Shown here one piece after another: positions 8,761 to 15,583 of a stretch of DNA of 64,000 nt. The stretch covers positions 5,270,001-5,334,000 of the forward strand of contig CP021237.1 in assembly GCA_002151545.1 (NCBI GenBank). The letters are read 5' to 3'. Below the pieces are notes generated by a model, which made no database searches, was not told the DNA's origin, and worked only from the letters and a program-made list of their open reading frames with translations. This DNA is from Sphingobacteriaceae bacterium GW460-11-11-14-LB5 (GTDB lineage Bacteria > Bacteroidota > Bacteroidia > Sphingobacteriales > Sphingobacteriaceae). Positions within the stretch are counted from its first letter, which is position 1, and every line of letters begins with the position of its first letter. The position numbers and the translations under genes are program-made.

Positions 8761-9588
8761 TTACCCCACCAAAACTGAGGTCATGGTTAACGAACCACCA
8801 ACCGCTTTATCATTAAAGAAAGAAACTTCTTCTTTATCGTTTTTCATGCCAAGCGTATAAATTAATGGTAAATAATGCTCTGGGGTAGGGATGGCCAGCA
8901 TCGCATCGGTACCCAAGTTTCGATAATTAATTAAAGGTTGATGATCGCCGTTTGCAATTAAATTTTTAAACTTATCGTTCATCTCTATTGCCCAATCGTA
9001 ACCGCCACCATTAATCATTTCCCAGCTCAACATGCGCAGGTTGTGTACCATATTTCCGCTACCGATAACCAATATCCCTTTTTTGCGGAGGGCATAAATT
9101 TCTTTAGCAATTTCGTAATGCTGTTCAGGAGATTTGGTATAATCGATGCTGAGTTGTAAAACAGGAATGTCTGCGTTAGGATACATATGTTTAACAACTG
9201 TCCAGGTGCCGTGGTCCAAACCCCAATCGTGGTCTAAACCCACAGGAGTGGAATGGATTAAATTTGGTATTTCAGCGGCCAGCTTTGGATCGCCGGGCGC
9301 AGGATATTGAACATCGAAAAGCGCTTGTGGGAAGCCCCCAAAATCGTGGATGGTGCCTGGAAAATCCATCGCGGTAACAAAAGTGCCATGAGTGTACCAA
9401 TGCGCCGATACCACCAGCACTGCTTTTGGAACAGGGATATTCTTGGCCAGCTCTGCCCAACTCTGGCTAAACTCATTGTTCTCGATACCGTTCATTGGCG
9501 AGCCATGACCGATAAAAAGCGTTGGCATTAAATCCGTTTGAGGCAAACGCTGAGTGAAGTTCCTGAATTGTGACAGTGCAGACATCAT
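8761..9588 (-). CDS. ygiD: 4,5-DOPA-extradiol-dioxygenase-like protein (LigB/YgiD family)
   Basis: The 275-residue protein belongs to the class III extradiol dioxygenase superfamily. Metal-site histidines are visible as H28 in IGHGSPMN and H63 in SAHWYT, and the later GSGNMVHNL segment is also conserved. The family opens catechol rings such as DOPA; the natural bacterial substrate is usually unknown. The start at 9588 has a second ATG just beside it, and MPTLFIGHG at residue 21 would be a shorter alternative. No catechol pathway genes are adjacent. Confidence 0.88.
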   Translation of the reverse strand: MMSALSQFRNFTQRLPQTDLMPTLFIGHGSPMNGIENNEFSQSWAELAKNIPVPKAVLVVSAHWYTHGTFVTAMDFPGTIHDFGGFPQALFDVQYPAPGDPKLAAEIPNLIHSTPVGLDHDWGLDHGTWTVVKHMYPNADIPVLQLSIDYTKSPEQHYEIAKEIYALRKKGILVIGSGNMVHNLRMLSWEMINGGGYDWAIEMNDKFKNLIANGDHQPLINYRNLGTDAMLAIPTPEHYLPLIYTLGMKNDKEEVSFFNDKAVGGSLTMTSVLVG

Positions 9589-9618
9589 GTTGTGGTTGGT
9601 CTATATAAATTTAAATAA

Positions 9619-9683
9619 TCGTCCTCCTGAACTTGTTTCAGGATCTAATGAGAAAGATTCCGGGGCAAGCCCGGAATGACGAT
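9619..9683. repeat. Intergenic palindrome, CCTGAACTTGTTTCAGG family
   Basis: This spacer element begins with CGTCCTCCTGAACTTG, contains TTTCAGGATCT and ends GGAATGACGATC. It is one of four copies seen in the window (others at 13035, 17803 and 30554). Confidence 0.7.
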
Positions 9684-9690
9684 CCAGGTG

Positions 9691-10263
9691 TTATTTCCCT
9701 TGAACAAATTCAAGGTTTAACGTAATGGCAACATCTTTAGCTACACCAGCGCCTGTTGGATCATATTTGATATTATAGTCTAAACGGTTAATGGTTGTTG
9801 TCGCGCCAAACCCGGCTTTGGTATTACCTTGTTGATCTTTAGCTGTGCCACCGTAAACCACGGCAAATTTTACATCTTTGGTTACATCGCGGATGGTTAA
9901 TTTTCCACTTAACTCATAGTTGTTGCCGTTTAATTTTTTGAAAGAAGTGCTTTCGAATTTCATGGTTGGATAAGTAGCTACATTAAAAAAATCATCAGTT
10001 TTTAAATGACCATCCCTCATGTCAACGCCCGTAGTAATGCTGTTTATATCAACAGTAAAGTTGATTTTAGCATCCGTTAAATCTGGTTTCGAAGCGGTAA
10101 CCGTTCCATCGAATTTTTTAAAAGAACCGTCAACGAAAGAAATGCCCATGTGTTTAACCGAAAAATTAACAAACGAGTGCATCGGATCAATTTTCCAGCT
10201 GGTTTGTGCAAATGATGCCACACTGATTGAGGTAGCGATCAGAAATAAGAATAATTTTTTCAT
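9691..10263 (-). CDS. YceI-family periplasmic lipid-binding-like protein
   Basis: The ATG at 10263 gives a clean signal peptide (MKKLFLFLIATSISVASFA, then QTS). An in-frame extension to 10314 has none and runs into the regulatory region. The mature 170 residues carry the YceI signatures SWKIDPMHSFVNFSVKHMG and, later, LTIRDVTKDV. YceI proteins are lipocalin-like barrels that bind isoprenoid or fatty-acyl ligands. The upstream region shares a two-box motif with the DUF3347 gene of the nearby metal operon, suggesting common control. Confidence 0.93.
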   Translation of the reverse strand: MKKLFLFLIATSISVASFAQTSWKIDPMHSFVNFSVKHMGISFVDGSFKKFDGTVTASKPDLTDAKINFTVDINSITTGVDMRDGHLKTDDFFNVATYPTMKFESTSFKKLNGNNYELSGKLTIRDVTKDVKFAVVYGGTAKDQQGNTKAGFGATTTINRLDYNIKYDPTGAGVAKDVAITLNLEFVQGK

Positions 10264-10283
10264 CAGTTTATGATTTAGTTTTA

Positions 10284-10347
10284 ACTGTGATGAAGCTATC
10301 AGATTTTTCACCAATGTGGTTTGAAAAAATCATGATGGTTTCATACC
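10284..10347 (-). promoter_or_regulatory. Two-box operator-like motif upstream of yceI
   Basis: On the minus strand the distal box reads ATGAAACCATCATGATT (at 10329-10345) and the proximal box TGATAGCTTCATCAC (at 10287-10301). Both fit TGAWASCWTCATSA loosely, as direct repeats. The start codon lies 23 bases from the proximal box. The same pair recurs at 11585-11645 and 14641-14702 with nearly equal spacing. Confidence 0.55.
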
Positions 10348-10502
10348 TAGTAAATTTATTTAAGCACAAAGTTATCACAGAATCAACCGGTTAGTCTTGA
10401 TTTATGGTAAGAAATTGGTGTGGTTAATAGCTGATGGCTTATGGTTCATGGTCAAAGGCTATCAACTATCATCTATTTAACCATTGACCATCTTACCTCT
10501 CA

Positions 10503-11063
10503 TTATATCTCGTCAAGCATTTTCCTGCTGTCGGTAGATGCTGCTTTATAAACCGAAGGTGTAATTCCGGTTACTTTTTTAAATTGTGCTGACAGGTGCG
10601 CAACACTGCTGTAATTTAGCTGATAAGCAATTTCGCTCAGGGTAAGCTCGCCATAAGTAAGCATTTCTTTCGCTTTTTCTATTTTTTGCGCGATGAAATA
10701 TTTCTCGATGGTTTGATTTTCTATTTCTGAAAAAATACTGCTCAAACTGGTATACTCCATTTTTACCTGCTCGCTTAAATAAGCAGAGAGGTTAATTTTT
10801 AATGGCTCTTTGGTGTAATGGACCAGGTTAATAATAGCCGTTTTAATCTGCTCTGCAATCTGGGTTTTTTTATCCGCCAGCAGCTCGAAACCGAAATGGG
10901 TCAGGCGCTCTGCTATGTTGATTTTATCCTCCGAAGAAATATTTTCGGCTAAAGTAACTTCACCCAGTTCAACCAATAATGGTTTAAAGCCAAGCTTTTC
11001 CAGCTCAGCTTTAACCACCATTTTACAGCGGTTGCATACCATGTTTTTGATATGCAGCTTCAT
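10503..11063 (-). CDS. AraC-type regulator with N-terminal HMA-like domain
   Basis: Residues 1-65 form a ferredoxin-like HMA domain carrying C10 and C13 in MVCNRC, and residues from about 105 to 176 form a complete two-helix-turn-helix AraC domain (AKEMLTYGELTLSEIAYQLN, then SSVAHLSAQFKKVTGITPSVY). The natural reading is a metal-binding domain that controls DNA binding. Its ATG overlaps the stop codon of the DUF3347 gene (TAATG), so the two are translationally coupled and the regulator probably controls its own operon. Copper(I) is the most likely ligand, by analogy with the neighbouring genes. Confidence 0.88.
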   Translation of the reverse strand: MKLHIKNMVCNRCKMVVKAELEKLGFKPLLVELGEVTLAENISSEDKINIAERLTHFGFELLADKKTQIAEQIKTAIINLVHYTKEPLKINLSAYLSEQVKMEYTSLSSIFSEIENQTIEKYFIAQKIEKAKEMLTYGELTLSEIAYQLNYSSVAHLSAQFKKVTGITPSVYKAASTDSRKMLDEI

Positions 11064-11566
11064 TATTTTGATTTTATGGTTTCAGCAACGTCTCCGCAAT
11101 CGAACATCATACTTCCATAATATGGATTTTCGATGTTTTCCTTCTCGTTTAACCAGCTTGCCTTAGCCATTGGGCAATGTTGAACGTAAACGGTTTTGCT
11201 ATTAAATTTTAGACCCTTTAAGGTTTTAATCATCGCATAAGAAATCCCTTCAAAAGCTTTTCTCTGTGTTTTAATATCGTTAGAGCCCGCAAGCTGTGCC
11301 GCCTTACTTTTAATGATGGCTGCTTGTTCCATAAATACTTTGTGCTGATCTGCTGGTAAATCTTTATGGTTTACAGCATTTACCTTTGCCGATAAAATTT
11401 TCACTTTTTCAATAGCCGAATCTTTTTTATCTGTTGCTAAGGCATTTTTTACATCGTAATAAGCCGTTAGTACCTGATTTAGGGCTACATCTGTTTTGCT
11501 TTGAGCGTAGGTGAACGCTGTTGTTGCAATCGTCATGATGGCAACTATTCCTAGTATTTTTTTCAT
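11063..11566 (-). CDS. Exported DUF3347 protein (CusB C-terminal-like, metal binding)
   Basis: The ATG at 11566 gives a signal peptide (MKKILGIVAIMTIATTAFTYA); an extension to 11602 would add 12 residues in front of it. The mature part has the DUF3347 pattern VYVQHCPMAKASWL, then NPYYGSMMFDCGDV near the C-terminus. This domain is found at the end of CusB-type efflux adaptors and as free periplasmic proteins linked to copper. Its Cys, Met and His residues could bind Cu(I) or Cu(II). It is translationally coupled to the HMA-AraC regulator. Confidence 0.87.
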   Translation of the reverse strand: MKKILGIVAIMTIATTAFTYAQSKTDVALNQVLTAYYDVKNALATDKKDSAIEKVKILSAKVNAVNHKDLPADQHKVFMEQAAIIKSKAAQLAGSNDIKTQRKAFEGISYAMIKTLKGLKFNSKTVYVQHCPMAKASWLNEKENIENPYYGSMMFDCGDVAETIKSK

Positions 11567-11584
11567 TTTTTTTATTGCTTTTAA

Positions 11585-11645
11585 TGGTGATGAAACGATC
11601 ATGCTTTTATGTCAGTTTAATATGAAAACCATGATGGTTTGATCT
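11585..11645 (-). promoter_or_regulatory. Two-box operator-like motif upstream of the DUF3347 gene
   Basis: The distal box contains a 15-bp near-perfect dyad, AAACCAT-G-ATGGTTT (11626-11640), and the proximal box is TGATCGTTTCATCAC on the minus strand (11587-11601). Box order, orientation and spacing match the yceI site. The proximal box lies 20 bases from the start codon. It sits only a few bases from the stop codon of the barrel-like gene, showing that the DUF3347/AraC pair has its own promoter. Confidence 0.6.
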
Positions 11646-11652
11646 TTTAGAA

Positions 11653-12465
11653 TTATTTTAAAACGTTAAAGAAATTAAATTCTGCCCGAAGCAGATACAT
11701 GTTTTTGGTGTACCGGTTAGCCATATTACCCGTCGCCTGAAAGCGATAGCCTAAATCGATGCGGGTGGTACTGTTCAAAATCACTTGTAGGGCAGGGGCG
11801 ATATCCAAATAAGATTGGCCACTACCTGGGTCGGTTTTGCCCAGTAGTTCTAAATATACGTTAAAGTTCGGCTGCTTATAATCTTTGTAAACTATGGGTA
11901 GAACCAAATAACCCGATGATAAACTGTACGAAAGCATTTTATCAGGCTGAGGTGTATTTAACCTCAAAACTTTGTCAGTAATAATGGCATCAGCATAACC
12001 CAGAGTTGCCGAAAGTGCTAGTTTGTGCAAAAGCTGCGTGAAAATTAAGCCTGTTTGCCATCCCGTATTATCTCCCTCTAAATTAATATCTCTCGTAAAA
12101 TTAGGGCGGTTACTTGTGCTTATCCTCCCAAAAGCTGCGGCCCTGAAATGACTCTGGGCACCATCAACGGATAGAAAACGATATTTCGCATACAAACTTC
12201 CGCCTTCTAAACGAAATCGGCCATCCATATCAGACATAAAACCTTGAGCATGCATCATCAGGTTTTTATTAAAACCTATCATTACTTCCGGAATGGTTCT
12301 GCTTACAAAACCTGGATTATTGAACATGCCTTCGTTCGTAATTCTTACACCAATCGATTTGGTTGGCATATTACTGGCAGGTTCGGTAAATACATACAGT
12401 TCTTGTGCAAAACCATTGGTATAGGCGCCGATCATCATCAACGCCAATACGGATATCTTTCTCAT
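11653..12465 (-). CDS. Probable outer-membrane beta-barrel protein of the metal cluster
   Basis: The 270-residue product has a signal peptide (MRKISVLALMMIGAYTNGFA) and then many alternating amphipathic strands such as GSLYAKYRFLSV, WQTGLIFTQL and IDLGYRFQA, ending with NMYLLRAEFNFF, a terminal aromatic-rich strand typical of outer-membrane barrels. No known family was recognised with confidence. Only one base separates its start from the stop of the secreted HMA gene, so they form one operon. A role in metal passage or sensing is guilt by association. Confidence 0.7.
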   Translation of the reverse strand: MRKISVLALMMIGAYTNGFAQELYVFTEPASNMPTKSIGVRITNEGMFNNPGFVSRTIPEVMIGFNKNLMMHAQGFMSDMDGRFRLEGGSLYAKYRFLSVDGAQSHFRAAAFGRISTSNRPNFTRDINLEGDNTGWQTGLIFTQLLHKLALSATLGYADAIITDKVLRLNTPQPDKMLSYSLSSGYLVLPIVYKDYKQPNFNVYLELLGKTDPGSGQSYLDIAPALQVILNSTTRIDLGYRFQATGNMANRYTKNMYLLRAEFNFFNVLK

Positions 12466-12466
12466 C

Positions 12467-13003
12467 TTAAGAAAGAACTAAATGATAAATGCGCGTTTTT
12501 TTTCCGTTAACTACACCGGTACCGCTCGCGTAGGCATCAGAATTAGCGGTTGTGGCTTGTTTTTTAAATGCCGAACCAGAAATAAAGTTTTTATCAACCA
12601 CACTGGCTTTTACCGTTCCGTTAAGTGTTTTGCTTTTCGCATTTACAAAACGGTACACAGTGCCATCAACCACTGCCTGACCTTTATCGTCTATTTTTAC
12701 CTGGTTAAAATTGAAACTTGCCGTTAAACCACCAACCGAAAAACCAGCATCCTGAACCTTTTTGCGAACCATGTCGAGATTGATATTGGCATCTTTTTTA
12801 AAGGTTAAAACAAAAGTGTTTTTGTTTAAATCGGGTTTTACACTACTGATAAAGTTTAGGGTTTCTAAGGATTTTTGTGTTGCATTCGAACACATGGAAC
12901 AGGTTAAACCGGTTACCTGTAAATCTGCTGAAGATATTTGTTGTGCCGAAACATTAGCGGCAAAGAATAGCATAATGATGCTGAATATTTTTATTGCTTT
13001 CAT
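12467..13003 (-). CDS. Secreted heavy-metal-associated (HMA) domain protein
   Basis: After a signal peptide (MKAIKIFSIIMLFFAANVSA) a HMA fold occupies about residues 25-95 with GLTCSMCSNA (C35, C38). The remaining 80 residues (VDGTVYRFVNAKSKTLNGTV and so on) look like a small beta domain of unknown function. HMA proteins move Cu(I) or similar ions; here the domain would act in the periplasm. It is followed after one base by the barrel-like gene. Confidence 0.87.
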   Translation of the reverse strand: MKAIKIFSIIMLFFAANVSAQQISSADLQVTGLTCSMCSNATQKSLETLNFISSVKPDLNKNTFVLTFKKDANINLDMVRKKVQDAGFSVGGLTASFNFNQVKIDDKGQAVVDGTVYRFVNAKSKTLNGTVKASVVDKNFISGSAFKKQATTANSDAYASGTGVVNGKKTRIYHLVLS

Positions 13004-13034
13004 GATTTTTTTGAATTAGAATAATTTTTAAGAT

Positions 13035-13104
13035 GTCGTCTCCCTTGGATTCATTTCAGGGGGCACATAGCAAAATGGATGCTGAAACAAGTTCAGCATG
13101 ACGA
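13035..13104. repeat. Intergenic palindrome, GCTGAAACAAGTTCAGC family
   Basis: The copy starts near GTCGTCTCCC and ends GCTGAAACAAGTTCAGCATGACG. It separates the HYC_CC_PP gene from the secreted HMA gene within the metal cluster. Confidence 0.7.
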
Positions 13105-13118
13105 ACAGATTAGAAATC

Positions 13119-13520
13119 CTAATTCCTAAAAATGCAATTGAAAATATGCAAAGCAACCCGCGAGGAGAGTGGCGGCGCTTTATTCGAAATTTTACTGAAA
13201 AACTTTGGCGTAATGTTGGTCAGAAATTCTAAAACCGGAGGATGAAGAAAAAGCTGGATAGAAAACAACTTCGGCATTTGTACCTGTGCTTCTGCCTGGT
13301 GACTATCTTTAACTTTTACGGTTACCTGGGTATTTTTGCAACATCCGTCATCTTTCTTTTCGGCCGGAATTTCCTCACAGAATTTGCAGGAAACTTCATT
13401 GCTGAAAAGTTTAACGTTTTCTAGTTTGCCTCCACAGAAATGGAGACTTAAAGCCAAACCCATAACACTAACTGCATAGAATACAGCCAAAGAAAGTGCT
13501 ATTTTTTGTTTTAACTTCAT
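13119..13520 (-). CDS. HYC_CC_PP-type small membrane/exported protein
   Basis: The 133-residue product (ATG at 13520) has an N-terminal hydrophobic segment followed by LHFCGGK (H27, C29), CKFC (C45, C48), the CC pair at 60-61 and the PP pair at 116-117. This Cys/His layout is that of the HYC_CC_PP family, here with F in place of Y. The cysteines and histidines suggest metal binding. It is the promoter-proximal gene of the metal cluster. The -7 box ends only 5 bases from the ATG, so the transcript would be almost leaderless. Confidence 0.82.
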   Translation of the reverse strand: MKLKQKIALSLAVFYAVSVMGLALSLHFCGGKLENVKLFSNEVSCKFCEEIPAEKKDDGCCKNTQVTVKVKDSHQAEAQVQMPKLFSIQLFLHPPVLEFLTNITPKFFSKISNKAPPLSSRVALHIFNCIFRN

Positions 13521-13525
13521 TAATA

Positions 13526-13533
13526 CAAAGGTA
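13526..13533 (-). promoter_or_regulatory. -7 element of the HYC_CC_PP gene, nearly leaderless
   Basis: The minus strand reads TACCTTTG and is separated from the ATG at 13520 by five bases. A transcription start about seven bases from the element would leave almost no 5' leader. Confidence 0.6.
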
Positions 13534-13614
13534 AAGGAAAAAATATCTAATAATGCTAGCAATTATTTATTGAATTTCATTTTTTAGCTTACTTTAGCCT
13601 TAAACACCAGTCAA

Positions 13615-14343
13615 ATGAAGAAAATATTATTATTCCTCTGTGCCTTTTCAATACTTTCGGCTTTTGCAGCGAAGCCTAAAAACCAGTATGTACGCATTAA
13701 AACCGAATTTGGAGAATGCATCGTTAGGCTATATAATCAAACGCCGCTACATCGTGATAACTTTTTGAAATTAACGAAAAAGGGCTATTACAACGGTGTT
13801 TTATTTCATAGGGTGATTAAAGATTTTATGATTCAGGGTGGAGATCCGGATTCTAAAAATGCAAAACCCGATTCCTTACTTGGAGAGGGTGGGCCTAAAT
13901 ATACCATTCCGGCAGAGTTTAATGATAGTTTGTTTCATAAAAAGGGCGTTTTGGCTGCGGCCAGAGAAGGTGATGATGTTAATCCGGCCAAGGCATCGAG
14001 TGGTAGTCAGTTTTACCTGGTTCAGGGAAAAGTTTTTACCGATCAGCAATTGGATAATGTAGAAGAAAAACGTCTGAAATTCCAAATTCCTGAGTGGCAG
14101 CGTGAGGTATATAAAACCATAGGCGGTACGCCTCATTTAGATCGGAACTATACCGTTTATGGCGAAATAGTGGTTGGCTTGGATATGGTTGATAAAATAG
14201 CGGTTCTGGCAACGGATAAAAACAACCGTCCCAAACAGGACGTGAAGATGGAAGTTGCAATATTGAAAAGAAGAGCGGCCAAGAAGTTAGAGAAGCAGTT
14301 GTTACAGGGATCTTTGAAAGATAAAATGATTATGGGGTCTTAA
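13615..14343 (+). CDS. Exported cyclophilin-type peptidyl-prolyl cis-trans isomerase
   Basis: The protein begins with a signal peptide (MKKILLFLCAFSILSAFAA) and then a single cyclophilin domain. Conserved active-site segments are LFHRVIKDFMIQGGDP and GSQFYLVQG. A 25-residue insertion around residues 145-170 (LDNVEEKRLKFQIPEWQREV) and a basic C-terminus make it longer (242 residues) than single-domain cyclophilins. It would assist folding of exported proteins in the periplasm. Confidence 0.93.
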   Translation: MKKILLFLCAFSILSAFAAKPKNQYVRIKTEFGECIVRLYNQTPLHRDNFLKLTKKGYYNGVLFHRVIKDFMIQGGDPDSKNAKPDSLLGEGGPKYTIPAEFNDSLFHKKGVLAAAREGDDVNPAKASSGSQFYLVQGKVFTDQQLDNVEEKRLKFQIPEWQREVYKTIGGTPHLDRNYTVYGEIVVGLDMVDKIAVLATDKNNRPKQDVKMEVAILKRRAAKKLEKQLLQGSLKDKMIMGS

Positions 14344-14363
14344 GTAATTTTTGTTAACAATTA

Positions 14364-14447
14364 TCGTCATTTTGAGCGGAGTACAACGCAGTCGAGAAAT
14401 CTATTGTAGATCTCTCCATTTCGCGAAGCTTCAGTCGAGATGACGAT
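14364..14447. repeat. Intergenic palindrome, CGTCATTTCGAGCGGAG family
   Basis: It starts with CGTCATTTTGAGCGGAGT and ends CAGTCGAGATGACG, with the inner hairpin AGAAATCT-N-AGATCTCT. Two closely related copies are at 27932-28013 and 56236-56347. Confidence 0.8.
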
Positions 14448-14724
14448 TTTTCTATAGACATCCATCTTCGATAACACGTTTCAATATTTATCTGTAAAGA
14501 ACCAGAAATAAGTTCAGGCTGCAGGCTGCTTGAATCAATCACTAAAATAGCTTTCTGAGTACATATGATTAATTGAACTTCAATTACTAAGCATTTATTC
14601 AATTAATTTCTAAATTTACCGCCCACAACAATTGAAATTTACTGAATGAGAAGATCATGATAAACAGATCATATGTTACGAAAATCATGATGGCTTCATC
14701 GTTATCGAAAACACACTTAACTAA
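14448..14724. other. Spacer with a third two-box motif and a minus-strand ORF of doubtful value
   Basis: No convincing gene was found. An 82-codon minus-strand frame (14602 down to 14354) has an ATG, but its C-terminal third is a translation of the palindromic repeat, so it is probably not a current gene. The two-box operator-like motif at 14641-14702 lies upstream of this frame in the same orientation as at the other two sites. On the other side the motif ends 25 bases from the xth start. Confidence 0.5.
14641..14702 (-). promoter_or_regulatory. Third copy of the two-box operator-like motif
   Basis: The distal box reads ATGAAGCCATCATGATT on the minus strand (near 14682-14698). The proximal box shares 11 of 13 bases with that of the DUF3347 site (TGAGAAGATCATG at 14647-14659 against TGAAACGATCATG). 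The ATCATG-to-CATGATGG spacing is 32 bases at both sites. Confidence 0.5.
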
Positions 14725-15492
14725 ATGAAAATCATCTCCTATAATGTTAATGGGATTAGGGCGGCAAGTACCAAAAACTTTTTTGGCTGGCTACAGGCTA
14801 CAGACGCTGATATGGTCTGTTTACAAGAGGTAAAGGCCTTGCCATTGCAGATTCCAGAAATTATTGCGCTGATTGAGCAGCTCGGCTACCATCATTATTG
14901 GTTCCCTGCTGAAAAAAAAGGATATAGTGGCGTAGCTATTCTGACTAGAATTAAACCCAATCATATCGAATTTGGCTGCGGTGAGGAATGGATAGATAAA
15001 GAAGGACGGATTTTAAGGGCCGATTTTGACGATTTTTCCTTGATGAGCCTTTATATGCCATCTGGCTCAAGCGGAGATGAACGTCAGGTTAAGAAGTATG
15101 AATTTATGCGTTTTTTTGATGTGTACATCGGAGAATTGCGAAAAGAGATCCCCAACTTAATTGTCAGTGGCGATTACAATATCTGCCATACCGCCATCGA
15201 TATCCATAACCCTAAATCGAACGCCAATTCATCAGGTTTTTTACCAGAAGAACGGGAGTGGATGCAGTTGTTTTTGGATAATGGTTTTATTGATACCTTC
15301 CGCCATTTTAATAAAGATCCGCACCATTATACCTGGTGGAGCTATCGTGCGGGCTCGAGAGGGAAGAACCTGGGTTGGCGGATCGATTACCATTTAGCCA
15401 CTAAGCCTATGGAAAACCGCCTGAAAAATGTTAGAATTTTACCCGATGCGATCCATTCAGATCATTGCCCGGTTCTTTTAGAGATCGATTAA
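14725..15492 (+). CDS. xth: Exodeoxyribonuclease III (AP endonuclease)
   Basis: The 255-residue protein belongs to the exonuclease III branch of the endonuclease/exonuclease/phosphatase fold. Visible motifs are the N-terminal SYNVNGIRAA, LQEVKA (metal-binding Glu), SGDYNICH and the C-terminal WRIDYHL with SDHCPV, which carries the catalytic histidine. It cuts DNA at abasic sites in base-excision repair. Nearly full family length, cytoplasmic. Confidence 0.95.
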   Translation: MKIISYNVNGIRAASTKNFFGWLQATDADMVCLQEVKALPLQIPEIIALIEQLGYHHYWFPAEKKGYSGVAILTRIKPNHIEFGCGEEWIDKEGRILRADFDDFSLMSLYMPSGSSGDERQVKKYEFMRFFDVYIGELRKEIPNLIVSGDYNICHTAIDIHNPKSNANSSGFLPEEREWMQLFLDNGFIDTFRHFNKDPHHYTWWSYRAGSRGKNLGWRIDYHLATKPMENRLKNVRILPDAIHSDHCPVLLEID

Positions 15493-15583
15493 GTATTTGG
15501 GTAACTGGTTAATTCGGCTAATTGTAACCAAAACCCGATTAACCAATTTATACCGTTTAACCAATTAACCTTCAATCTAACCA

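Noticed and set aside
14354..14602. Minus-strand 82-codon frame as a gene
   Set aside because: Its last third is a translation of the palindromic repeat; no family resemblance. Kept only as a possible remnant.
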